NCBI GenBank assembly: GCA_028694095.1
Contig: JAQUTZ010000021.1
Location: forward strand, 2,975 to 8,112
Source: Minisyncoccota bacterium
GTDB taxonomy: Bacteria; Patescibacteriota; Minisyncoccia; Minisyncoccales; MHMH01
Direction: 5' to 3'
DNA length: 5,138 bases
Part shown: piece by piece, positions 1-5,138 of the stretch
Layout of the letters: every line of letters begins with the position of its first letter
How positions within the stretch are numbered: position 1 is the stretch's first letter
Notes under the pieces: model-generated
The model's input: only the letters and a program-made list of their open reading frames with translations
The model's database searches: none
What the model was told of the DNA's origin: nothing
Translations under genes and position numbers: made by a program

Positions 1-749
1 GGCGGCGGCTCTCTCTTGGGCTCCGGCTTTATCTCCGGCTTTGGAGTAATTATCGGGGGCTTAGGCGGTTCAGGGGGCTTGGGAAATTCAGGCTTTATTT
101 CGGGTTCCGGGGGTTTAGGCGGCTCCGGTCTTTTGAGCTCGGTTTCGAGGGTTTTTGGCGGTTCAGGTTTTACTTCTTTCGGTTTAATAGAAGGAGGCTT
201 GGGAGGTTTTGGAGGCTCCGGAGGCTTGGGAAACTCGGGCCTTGTCTCTGGTTTTGGAGGTTCGGGCTTAGGCGGTTCGGGTTTGGGAGCAGGCGCCGGT
301 TTTTGCGCCGGGATAGAGGGCTCTTCTTCCCCCGCCTTAGATTCTACTCTTTCCAGGAACTTTTTTCTTTCCTCCTCCTCTTTATTGTAAACCCGTCCCA
401 GGCTTTTTTTGAAAGCCTCTTTTCTTTCTTCGGCGGTTTGCTTTTTTCCCGAAGCTTCTTCTTTTTCTCTCTCTTCCAGCTCCTCTTTTGCCGCAGCCAA
501 TTCCTCTTCTTTCTTTCTCGCTTCCTCTTCAGCTTCAATCCTTTTTTGGGATTCTTCGACGGCAACGTCTTTCTCCTCGGTTTCTTTTTCAGCTTCTTTT
601 TGGGCCCTAACCCTGGCAATCCTTTGCCTTTCTTCCCGGGCCTCTTCTTCCCTTAAAGCGGCCACGTCTTTATTCATGGTCCGGATTTCTCCCCTTTTGA
701 GGTATTGAAGCTTTTCCTCTTTTGGTTTAGGGCTTTTTTCTTCGGGCAT
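1..749 (-). CDS. Charged coiled-coil-like, proline-repeat protein of unknown function (partial)
   Basis: I do not recognise a family. The reading frame is open from ATG 749 to base 1 and continues beyond the window (249 complete residues, no stop). The start is fixed by an in-frame TAA two codons upstream. It lies 19 nt after pnp. Residues 1-25 include KLQYLKRGEIRTM. Residues about 28-140 are a Glu/Lys/Arg/Ala-rich helix, a likely coiled coil or single charged helix. From about 144 on, the chain is roughly 40% proline, built from PEPPKP-like units and two exact copies of PEFPKPPEPPKPP (171-183 and 220-232). There are 13 Pro-Pro pairs and no Cys, His or Trp. No signal peptide or membrane segment is seen in this part; one could follow outside. 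It may be a scaffold or linker protein, or the cytosolic N-terminus of a membrane protein. Confidence 0.8.
   Translation of the reverse strand, partial: MPEEKSPKPKEEKLQYLKRGEIRTMNKDVAALREEEAREERQRIARVRAQKEAEKETEEKDVAVEESQKRIEAEEEARKKEEELAAAKEELEEREKEEASGKKQTAEERKEAFKKSLGRVYNKEEEERKKFLERVESKAGEEEPSIPAQKPAPAPKPEPPKPEPPKPETRPEFPKPPEPPKPPKPPSIKPKEVKPEPPKTLETELKRPEPPKPPEPEIKPEFPKPPEPPKPPIITPKPEIKPEPKREPP
54..92 (-). repeat. Protein-level repeat copy 2 (PEFPKPPEPPKPP)
   Basis: This encodes residues 220-232. Like copy 1 it is followed by a related lysine/proline segment (PKPEIKPEP here, KPKEVKPEP after copy 1), so the true unit is a degenerate module of about 49 residues. A third copy may lie beyond the left edge. 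Confidence 0.85.
201..239 (-). repeat. Protein-level repeat copy 1 (PEFPKPPEPPKPP)
   Basis: This encodes residues 171-183 of the proline-rich protein and is identical at the amino-acid level to the copy at 54-92, 49 residues downstream. Ten of the 13 codons differ synonymously between the copies, so the repeat is visible in the protein much more than in the DNA. Confidence 0.85.
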
Positions 750-768
750 GTTTTAGTTTCTCTTCGTT

Positions 769-2865
769 TTAATGAAGAGCCTCCTTGCGGGACAGGTTTA
801 TCCTGCCCTGTTCGTCTATTGAAATTACTTTTACGGGAACAATGTCTCCAACGTTTACCACGTCTTCTACTTTTTCAACCCTTCTGTCGGCCAGCTGGGA
901 AATATGAACCAGTCCTTCCTGCCCCGGCAGAATTTCTACGAAAGCTCCGAAATTCATGATTCTTTTTACCTTTCCCTGGAATACCTCCCCTACTTCCACT
1001 TCTCTCACTATGTTCTTTATCCATTCAACGGCTTTTTTGGCGGCTTCGTCTTTTTCTCCGGTGACGAATACTTTGCCGTCGTCTTCAATATCTATCGATA
1101 CTTCGCACTTGTCGATGATTTCATTGATAATTTTTCCTCCCGGACCGATTACTTCTCTTATCTTATCAGGTTTAATGCTAAAGGTGTAGATTCTCGGAGC
1201 CCAGGGAGACATTTCTTTGCGGGGTTCAGGCAGGGTTTTTTCCATTTCCTTAATGATGTGCTCTCTGGATTTTTTAGCCAGCTCCAAGGCCTCTTCCATT
1301 ATTTTTTCGCTAATTCCTTCAACTTTCACGTCCATTTGAATTGCTGTTACGCCTTCTTTGGTTCCGGCCACCTTAAAGTCCATGTCTCCGTGGTGGTCTT
1401 CGGGTCCCTGGATGTCGGCAACCAGCTTGTAATTGCCCGAGGAGTCGCTCATCAGTCCTACTGCTATTCCGGCGGCAGTAGATTTAACGGGTACTCCCGC
1501 ATCCATCATAGCCAAACAGGCTGCCGAAACGGAAGCCATTGAGCTGGAGCCGTTGGAGCAGAGGATTTCCGTTACCGCCCTTATGGTGTAAGGGAACTTT
1601 TCGATATCGGGAACGAGCGGGAAAAGGGCTTTTTCGGCCAGCATTCCGTGCCCGATTTCCCTTCTTCCCGGCCCTCTCATCGGCTTTACTTCGCCCGAAC
1701 TGTAGGGCGGGAAGTTGTAATGGTGCATGAATCTTTTCTTCCCTCTTATTTCCATTCCTTCAAGCAGCCTGACGTCTCCCGGAGAGCCGAGAGTGAGGAT
1801 GGAAAGGGCCTTGGTTTCTCCCCTCATAAAAAGGCCGGTTCCGTGGGTCCTGGGCAGAAGGCCGACTTCCGTTCCCAATGTTCTTATCTCATCCAGCTTC
1901 CTGCCGTCGGGCCTCCGGTCTTTCTTTATGATGTTTTCGTGGATGGTTTCGTTAAGCTTTTCCTCAAAATACGAATTAACGTATTTTTCCTTGCCCATTG
2001 AAGGGTACTTTCCTTCAATATAGTAGATGAGCTCTTTTTTCAGGCCGTTGATATTCTCCATTCCCTGATTGCCCTTCTCTTTGTAAAGAATTTCTTCTAT
2101 TTTGTTGCCTAAATATTCGTTGATGTCATTTTCCAGCGCTTCGTCTTTGGGAGGAGCGGGGATTTCGGCTTTTTCTTTGCCGAGCTTTTTGACGATTTCT
2201 TTTTGCAGTTCTACGAGCTCTTTTAACTGGGGCTTGGCGAACTGGTAAGCTGCAAGAATGGAATCTTCTTTGGCTTCCTCTCCTTCAAATTCAATCATGT
2301 TTATCAGGAAATCTTTTTCTCCCTCCATTCCGGCAATCAAAAATTCCAGATTAGCCTTGCCTCTCTGTTCGTAGGTCGGATTGAGGATAAATTCGTCGTC
2401 TGTCCTGCCTACCCTGACGGTTGAAATCGGGCCCATCCAGGGAATGTCGGAAATTGAAAGGGCGATGGAGGCCGCCAACAGCCCGATGGTGTCGGGGTCG
2501 TTTTCCCCGTCCCAGGAAAGGCAGGTTACCACCACCTGAATTTCCCTGCGGAGGTGCTTTGGGAATCTCGGGCGTATAGCTCTGTCTATGGATCTGGCGG
2601 TTAAAATAGCTTCATCGGAGGGCTTCGTTTCCCTTCTTATAAACCTGGAGCCGAGAATTTTCCCGGCTGCATAGAATTTCTCTTCGTATTCGACGGTCAA
2701 AGGAAAGAAGTCTATCCCCTCTCTTTCGTAGTCGGACATTACGGCAGTGGCCAAAACCACGGTGTCGCCGTATCTGACCATGCAGCTGCCGTTGGCTTTT
2801 TGGGCCAGGTCCCTTATTTCAACAGTTAATTCTTTGTCTCCGATTTTCTTTTTGAATTTATCCAT
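769..2865 (-). CDS. pnp: Polynucleotide phosphorylase (polyribonucleotide nucleotidyltransferase)
   Basis: 698 residues, close to the E. coli length of 711 and complete. PNPase degrades RNA 3' to 5' with phosphate, releasing nucleoside diphosphates, and can run in reverse to add tails. Domain order: RNase PH 1 (about 10-145, with VRYGDTVVLATAV and FFPLTVEYEEKFYAAGKI); an all-helical linker domain (about 240-310); RNase PH 2 (about 318-540, with LLPRTHGTGLFMRGET, HHYNFPPYSSGE, RREIGHGMLAEKAL and SNGSSSMASV); KH (about 560-622, with GPGG at 574-577); and S1 (about 626-695, VFQGKVKRIMNFGAFVEI). The catalytic acids and lysine equivalent to E. coli D486, D492 and K494 are D490, D496 and K498. The RNA-channel loop is FIRRETKPSD rather than the usual FFRREGRPSE. 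The ATG stands 12 nt after the NYN stop in TTAAAATATA, with no Shine-Dalgarno sequence. There is no room in that gap for a long RNase III-cut leader as in E. coli. Confidence 0.98.
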   Translation of the reverse strand: MDKFKKKIGDKELTVEIRDLAQKANGSCMVRYGDTVVLATAVMSDYEREGIDFFPLTVEYEEKFYAAGKILGSRFIRRETKPSDEAILTARSIDRAIRPRFPKHLRREIQVVVTCLSWDGENDPDTIGLLAASIALSISDIPWMGPISTVRVGRTDDEFILNPTYEQRGKANLEFLIAGMEGEKDFLINMIEFEGEEAKEDSILAAYQFAKPQLKELVELQKEIVKKLGKEKAEIPAPPKDEALENDINEYLGNKIEEILYKEKGNQGMENINGLKKELIYYIEGKYPSMGKEKYVNSYFEEKLNETIHENIIKKDRRPDGRKLDEIRTLGTEVGLLPRTHGTGLFMRGETKALSILTLGSPGDVRLLEGMEIRGKKRFMHHYNFPPYSSGEVKPMRGPGRREIGHGMLAEKALFPLVPDIEKFPYTIRAVTEILCSNGSSSMASVSAACLAMMDAGVPVKSTAAGIAVGLMSDSSGNYKLVADIQGPEDHHGDMDFKVAGTKEGVTAIQMDVKVEGISEKIMEEALELAKKSREHIIKEMEKTLPEPRKEMSPWAPRIYTFSIKPDKIREVIGPGGKIINEIIDKCEVSIDIEDDGKVFVTGEKDEAAKKAVEWIKNIVREVEVGEVFQGKVKRIMNFGAFVEILPGQEGLVHISQLADRRVEKVEDVVNVGDIVPVKVISIDEQGRINLSRKEALH

Positions 2866-2877
2866 TATATTTTAAGA

Positions 2878-3381
2878 TTACTTTTTCAATAAATATTTCT
2901 GAGGAGTAGCGCCCATATCTACGAACTCATCGGCTACCTCCTTCAGTTTAGAGGAGGTTGATTTACCGAAAGCCATAACCTCCACTCTTTTTCCTTGGTT
3001 TTTAAGATATTCAACCAGCTGGATGAAATCTCCGTCTCCGGAAACCAGAACGATGACGTCTACGCTGTTTGCCGTTTTTATCGCGTCAACGCTGATACCC
3101 ACGTCCCAGTCGGCTTTTTTCATGCCGCCGTAGAATTCCTGCAATTCCCTTACCCTGGTTTCAATGCCCAGCTTGGTGAGCGCCTCGAAAAACGGCTTTT
3201 CTTCTCCGGTTTTAGTTTTAACCACGTATCCGAAGGCTCTAACGAGCTTCCGGCCGCTGACCGCAGTCTTCATTATTTCTCCGAAGTTGGTTTTGGCTCC
3301 GTAGAGATTCTTTGCAGAATGGTACATATTCTGCACGTCTATAAAGGCGGCGATTCTTTGATCTTTATGTTTAGCTAACAT
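2878..3381 (-). CDS. NYN domain protein (LabA/DUF88-type PIN-like nuclease)
   Basis: 167 residues making one NYN (PIN-like, formerly DUF88/LabA) domain with little else. The acidic metal-site residues expected of the fold are visible: D15 in AAFIDVQNMY (11-20) at the end of strand 1, with N18 beside it; D93 and D99 in KADWDVGISVDAI (89-101); and D116/D118 in the hallmark VSGDGDF (113-119). These are followed by LVEYLKNQGKRVEVMAFG (122-139) and a KYLLKK tail. NYN domains are predicted Mg-dependent endoribonucleases acting on RNA in the cytoplasm; several bacterial members remain uncharacterised. There is no signal peptide or membrane segment. The gene sits 39 nt after rpsO and 12 nt before pnp, which supports a role in RNA processing or decay next to PNPase. 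The ATG is preceded by AAAAACATT with no Shine-Dalgarno sequence. The domain call is firm; nuclease activity and target are inferred. Confidence 0.88.
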   Translation of the reverse strand: MLAKHKDQRIAAFIDVQNMYHSAKNLYGAKTNFGEIMKTAVSGRKLVRAFGYVVKTKTGEEKPFFEALTKLGIETRVRELQEFYGGMKKADWDVGISVDAIKTANSVDVIVLVSGDGDFIQLVEYLKNQGKRVEVMAFGKSTSSKLKEVADEFVDMGATPQKYLLKK

Positions 3382-3396
3382 AATGTTTTTAAATTA

Positions 3397-3416
3397 TGCC
3401 TTGGAGAACCAAAGCA
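3397..3416 (-). promoter_or_regulatory. 8-bp hairpin between rpsO and the NYN gene
   Basis: The minus-strand RNA reads TGCTTTGG-TTCT-CCAAGGCA, an 8-bp stem with a 4-nt loop that starts 4 nt after the rpsO stop codon. One pair is a G-U wobble that becomes a C/A mismatch in plus-strand RNA, so the structure suits the transcribed strand. No U-run follows (TAATTTAAAAA), so it is a poor intrinsic terminator. It may protect the rpsO 3' end, be a processing site, or reduce read-through. It occupies the position of the rpsO terminator/RNase processing region in E. coli rpsO-pnp. Confidence 0.55.
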
Positions 3417-3420
3417 GGGC

Positions 3421-3687
3421 CTATTTTTTAAGGCCGATTTTTTTGATGGTGCTGTTGTACCTTCTGGTGTCTTCCTCCTTAAGATAATTGAGAAGCTTTT
3501 TCCTCTTGGACACCATTTTTAAAAGTCCCCTTTTGGAGTGGACGTCCTTTTGGTGTTTTTTTAAATGGGAAAGCAGCCTTTCTATCTCTTCCGTCAAAAG
3601 GGCAATCTGCACTTCGGGAGAGCCGGTGTCGGCTCCGTGAAGCTTGTATTTTTCTATTATTTTGGCTTTTTCTTCTACTGTTAACAT
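3421..3687 (-). CDS. rpsO: Small ribosomal subunit protein uS15
   Basis: 88 residues, the standard bacterial S15 length. S15 is a primary binder of the 16S rRNA central domain and helps form a bridge to the large subunit. The diagnostic segments are present: HGADTGSPEVQIALLTEEI (17-35), then HLKKHQKDVHSKRGLLKMVS (41-60) with the rRNA-contacting H41, H45, D48 and S51, and the basic C-terminal helix (KRKKLLNYLK, RRYNSTIKKIGLKK). The ATG lies 4 nt after the TAA of the glycosyltransferase, in an A/T-only context without a Shine-Dalgarno sequence, so re-initiation by the same ribosome is plausible. The stop is TAG, followed at once by a hairpin. E. coli S15 represses its own mRNA through a pseudoknot overlapping the start codon. 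The upstream bases here are almost purely A/T and show no such structure. Confidence 0.98.
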   Translation of the reverse strand: MLTVEEKAKIIEKYKLHGADTGSPEVQIALLTEEIERLLSHLKKHQKDVHSKRGLLKMVSKRKKLLNYLKEEDTRRYNSTIKKIGLKK

Positions 3688-3691
3688 ATTT

Positions 3692-5008
3692 TTATTTTTT
3701 ATATGGTGAAAACATTTCCATTACTTCTTGCGAACCGTTGGACCTTTTATTGTTAGCGTGGTGCGCTGTCAAATATTCGAATAAATCCAGATAGTCGTTG
3801 AGGAGCCTGGGCATCAGAAAGTTTTTCTTTACCGATTCCTTGGCTCTTCTCCCTATCCTTCTGGCCATATCGGGATTGCGAATAAGCTTGACTATCTTTT
3901 GAGCGGTTTCTTCCGGGGTGGCGGCGACAAATCCGTTTTCCCCGTCTTTTATCTGCATTTTTATCCCCCCGGCTTTTCCTCCTATTACCGCTTTTCCCTT
4001 CCACATTGCTTCTGTTACCGTCAGTCCGAAGCCTTCTTTTACTGATTTCTGAAGAACTACGTCCGAGGCCACTTGCAGGGCGTTAACAAAGGTATCTACC
4101 TTCAGCCCTCCGAGAACGTTGGGGTCGGAGAACAGGAAAGCGTCGGGATCGTTGCCTACTTCGGCTTTAACCTTCTTGTAAACCTTCAATCCCTCCGGGT
4201 CGTCCTGGGCTAAAAACAGTCCGGCCATGGCCAGCTGGAGATTGGGAATTTCTTTTTTGGCCAGTTTATATGCTTTAACAACTCCCAAAGGATCCTTCCA
4301 GGGATCGAATCTTGAAACCTGGGTAACCAGGGGTTTCTTTATATCTATCCCAAGGCTTTTTGCCACCTCCAGGCAGTATTTTTCATCCATGGGCTGGTTT
4401 TTCGACATTAAAGGATCAATTGCCGGAGGAAATACCACGGCTTCCTTTTCTACTTCCGGCCTGACAAATTCCTTTGAGCTGACTACTACCCGGTCATACA
4501 TCTCCAAAAATCCCGCTACGAATTCCCAGACGTCTTGATTCGGCGAGCTTAAATCGATATGCAGCCTGCAGACTGACGGATGGAAGTGGGGCAGGTATTG
4601 GATGACTCCGGCGGGCTGGGGATCGTGGACCACCCAGACGTCTGCTTCCATATCCTTCATCATTGTTGCCGTTCTGGCCATGTGCTGGATGTACCTTTTC
4701 CTGGCGCTGAAGGGGAAGTCGTACATTTTTCCCTGCAGGGCGTTGTGCATCTCTTTCGTTATTTTAAAGAAGTCCTCTCTGGCTGGAATCGTGTACCAGT
4801 TCGCCTTCAATCCTATTCCCTTCATCAGCGGGACAAGGCTTTTTAGAATTTCCGCCACTCCCCCGCCTCGAGGCGTGGAGTTAACCATGTTAACCTTTAG
4901 CCCTTTTAGGCGTTCTGCTTTCTTCTTTATCTCCTCGTATTGTTTTCGACTTATATATTCTCTATAGTCCTCGATTTTTTTAACGGGAGTCTGAACTTTA
5001 GGTAGCAT
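3692..5008 (-). CDS. treT: TreT-like trehalose synthase, GT4 family glycosyltransferase
   Basis: 438 residues with the two-Rossmann-domain (GT-B) layout of GT4 retaining glycosyltransferases. It follows the TreT (trehalose glycosyltransferring synthase) sequence pattern along nearly its whole length. Landmarks are: the N-terminal IEDYREYI segment (12-19); VNSTPRGGGVAEIL (42-55), the glycine-rich loop; HNALQG (88-93); HDPQPA (128-133); LHIDLSSPN (149-157); PPAIDPL (194-200); TQVSRFDPWKDP (229-240) with the sugar-nucleotide-contacting R233 and K238; and EGFGLTVTE (325-333), the GT4 E-x7-E motif. Known TreT enzymes reversibly join glucose from ADP- or UDP-glucose to free glucose to make trehalose; cytosolic. 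Related GT4 trehalose phosphorylases share these motifs, so donor and direction are uncertain. Residues from about 413 on form a polar tail beyond the usual enzyme end. No Shine-Dalgarno sequence precedes the ATG. An upstream ATG at 5019 is out of frame. The stop lies 4 nt before rpsO, so the two are probably cotranscribed. Confidence 0.85.
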   Translation of the reverse strand: MLPKVQTPVKKIEDYREYISRKQYEEIKKKAERLKGLKVNMVNSTPRGGGVAEILKSLVPLMKGIGLKANWYTIPAREDFFKITKEMHNALQGKMYDFPFSARKRYIQHMARTATMMKDMEADVWVVHDPQPAGVIQYLPHFHPSVCRLHIDLSSPNQDVWEFVAGFLEMYDRVVVSSKEFVRPEVEKEAVVFPPAIDPLMSKNQPMDEKYCLEVAKSLGIDIKKPLVTQVSRFDPWKDPLGVVKAYKLAKKEIPNLQLAMAGLFLAQDDPEGLKVYKKVKAEVGNDPDAFLFSDPNVLGGLKVDTFVNALQVASDVVLQKSVKEGFGLTVTEAMWKGKAVIGGKAGGIKMQIKDGENGFVAATPEETAQKIVKLIRNPDMARRIGRRAKESVKKNFLMPRLLNDYLDLFEYLTAHHANNKRSNGSQEVMEMFSPYKK

Positions 5009-5044
5009 ATATATTCATTTTACAGAAACAAGGAAAAGAGGCAA
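5009..5044 (-). promoter_or_regulatory. Candidate sigma-70-type promoter of the treT-like gene
   Basis: On the minus strand, TTGCCT (5044-5039; 4 of 6 matches to TTGACA) is followed after 16 nt by TAAAAT (5022-5017; 5 of 6 matches to TATAAT). Only 8 nt separate this -10 box from the ATG at 5008. Normal start-site spacing would put the first transcribed base within about two bases of the ATG, making the mRNA leaderless or nearly so. This agrees with the absence of any Shine-Dalgarno sequence in the region. Both boxes are common in AT-rich DNA, so this is a candidate only. Confidence 0.4.
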
Positions 5045-5065
5045 ATCCGGCTTTTCCCCTCCTTG
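5021..5065 (-). terminator. Possible weak intrinsic terminator after tRNA-Lys
   Basis: Directly after the tRNA, the minus-strand RNA can pair CAAGG (5065-5061) with CCTTG (5033-5029) and AAAAG (5055-5051) with CTTTT (5038-5034). This leaves AGGGG as a bulge and a 12-nt loop. An alternative fold pairs GGGGAAAAG with CTTTTCCTT using two G-U pairs. The stem is followed by a moderately T-rich tract (TTTCTGT), not a clean U-run. It could end the tRNA transcript or only mark its 3' trailer for processing. The 3' arm overlaps the spacer of the proposed promoter for the next gene. Confidence 0.4.
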
Positions 5066-5138
5066 TGCCTCGCGCAGGAGTCGAACCTGCAACCTTGGCG
5101 TTAAGAGCGCCCTGCTCTGCCAATTGAGCTAGCGAGGC
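5066..5138 (-). tRNA. tRNA-Lys (anticodon CUU)
   Basis: The reverse complement folds as a complete 73-nt cloverleaf. The acceptor stem is a perfect 7 bp (GCCTCGC/GCGAGGC), followed by T8-A9. The D arm is GCTC/GAGC with GG in the loop. The anticodon loop is CTCTTAA, giving anticodon CUU, which reads the lysine codon AAG. The T arm is GCAGG/CCTGC around TTCGACT. The discriminator base is A73, as in bacterial lysine tRNAs. The 3' CCA is not encoded (the discriminator is followed by CAAGG), so a CCA-adding enzyme must supply it. The anticodon stem has four good pairs plus a G27/A43 mismatch at its top. The gene begins exactly at the window edge, so its promoter is outside. CUU reads only AAG, while the genes here also use AAA heavily, so a second tRNA-Lys(UUU) must be encoded elsewhere. 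Confidence 0.96.

Noticed and set aside
16..390. Plus-strand glycine/serine-rich open frame (MGSGFISGFG...).
   Set aside because: It is the complement of the proline-repeat coding region. The minus-strand frame is open for 749 nt, starts right after pnp and fits the operon; the glycine pattern is only the antisense of CCN/GAR codons.
344..619. Minus-strand lysine/arginine-rich open frame of 91 residues.
   Set aside because: It is an out-of-frame shadow of the charged helical region, caused by A/G-rich codons; it starts inside the larger ORF with no separate signal.
340..620. Long pyrimidine-rich tract on the plus strand, considered as a triplex (H-DNA) or regulatory element.
   Set aside because: I found no good mirror repeat; the bias follows from Glu/Lys/Arg codons (GAA, GAG, AAA, AGA) of the minus-strand gene.
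904..1542. Plus-strand 212-residue open frame opposite pnp.
   Set aside because: It is antisense to the strongly conserved catalytic part of PNPase, with no recognisable domain and an erratic aromatic-rich composition typical of shadows.
3392..3398. CATAAT ahead of the NYN gene as a -10 box.
   Set aside because: No -35 match at 16-18 nt, and it overlaps the end of the hairpin; too weak to list as a promoter.
3688..3720. TATAAA ahead of rpsO as an internal promoter.
   Set aside because: It lies in the last codons of the glycosyltransferase, and no TTGACA-like box is found 16-18 nt upstream.
1..5138. CRISPR array, insertion sequence, phage or defence system.
   Set aside because: No spaced direct repeats, terminal inverted repeats, transposase or defence-gene motifs were seen; the NYN gene sits in a housekeeping operon rather than beside a toxin-antitoxin partner.

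Overview
The window carries one compact gene block, all on the minus strand, and is read here from high to low coordinates. The order is: tRNA-Lys(CUU); a TreT-like GT4 glycosyltransferase; rpsO (ribosomal protein S15); a small NYN/LabA-type PIN-like nuclease; pnp (polynucleotide phosphorylase); and the first 249 residues of a charged, then proline-rich, protein that leaves the window at base 1. The gaps between the five protein genes are 4, 39, 12 and 19 nt, so one transcript probably covers them. The longest stretch without a gene is 57 nt, between the tRNA and the glycosyltransferase, so no gap over 300 nt needs separate comment. All long plus-strand frames are shadows of these genes.

Organism: certainly bacterial (S15, PNPase and the tRNA are all bacterial in type). 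The following traits suggest a streamlined, uncultured lineage, most plausibly Patescibacteria/CPR (Parcubacteria-like): very tight packing, lysine/glutamate-rich proteins, no clear Shine-Dalgarno sequence before any gene, no encoded CCA on the tRNA, a TreT resembling archaeal/thermophile enzymes, and a PNPase with an unusual loop in its first RNase PH domain. This placement is inference from style, not a database match. Stop codons are TAA, TAG, TAA, TAA, and no in-frame TGA is needed, so a recoded UGA is not indicated.

How the genes fit together: rpsO-pnp is a classic bacterial pair linking ribosome assembly to RNA decay. Here a predicted endoribonuclease of the NYN family sits between them. 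An 8-bp hairpin directly follows the rpsO stop codon, where E. coli has its rpsO terminator/processing region. The gap before pnp is only 12 nt, so the long RNase III-cleaved pnp leader of E. coli cannot exist in that gap. Downstream of pnp is a coiled-coil-like, proline-repeat protein. It could be a scaffold for the RNA-decay enzymes, or the cytoplasmic N-terminus of a membrane protein; the window cannot decide. The glycosyltransferase at the head of the block has a possible promoter whose -10 box lies only 8 nt from the ATG, implying a leaderless mRNA.

Most of the window is ordinary core genome. The points worth a second look are the inserted nuclease, the hairpin, the SD-less starts and the repeat protein.
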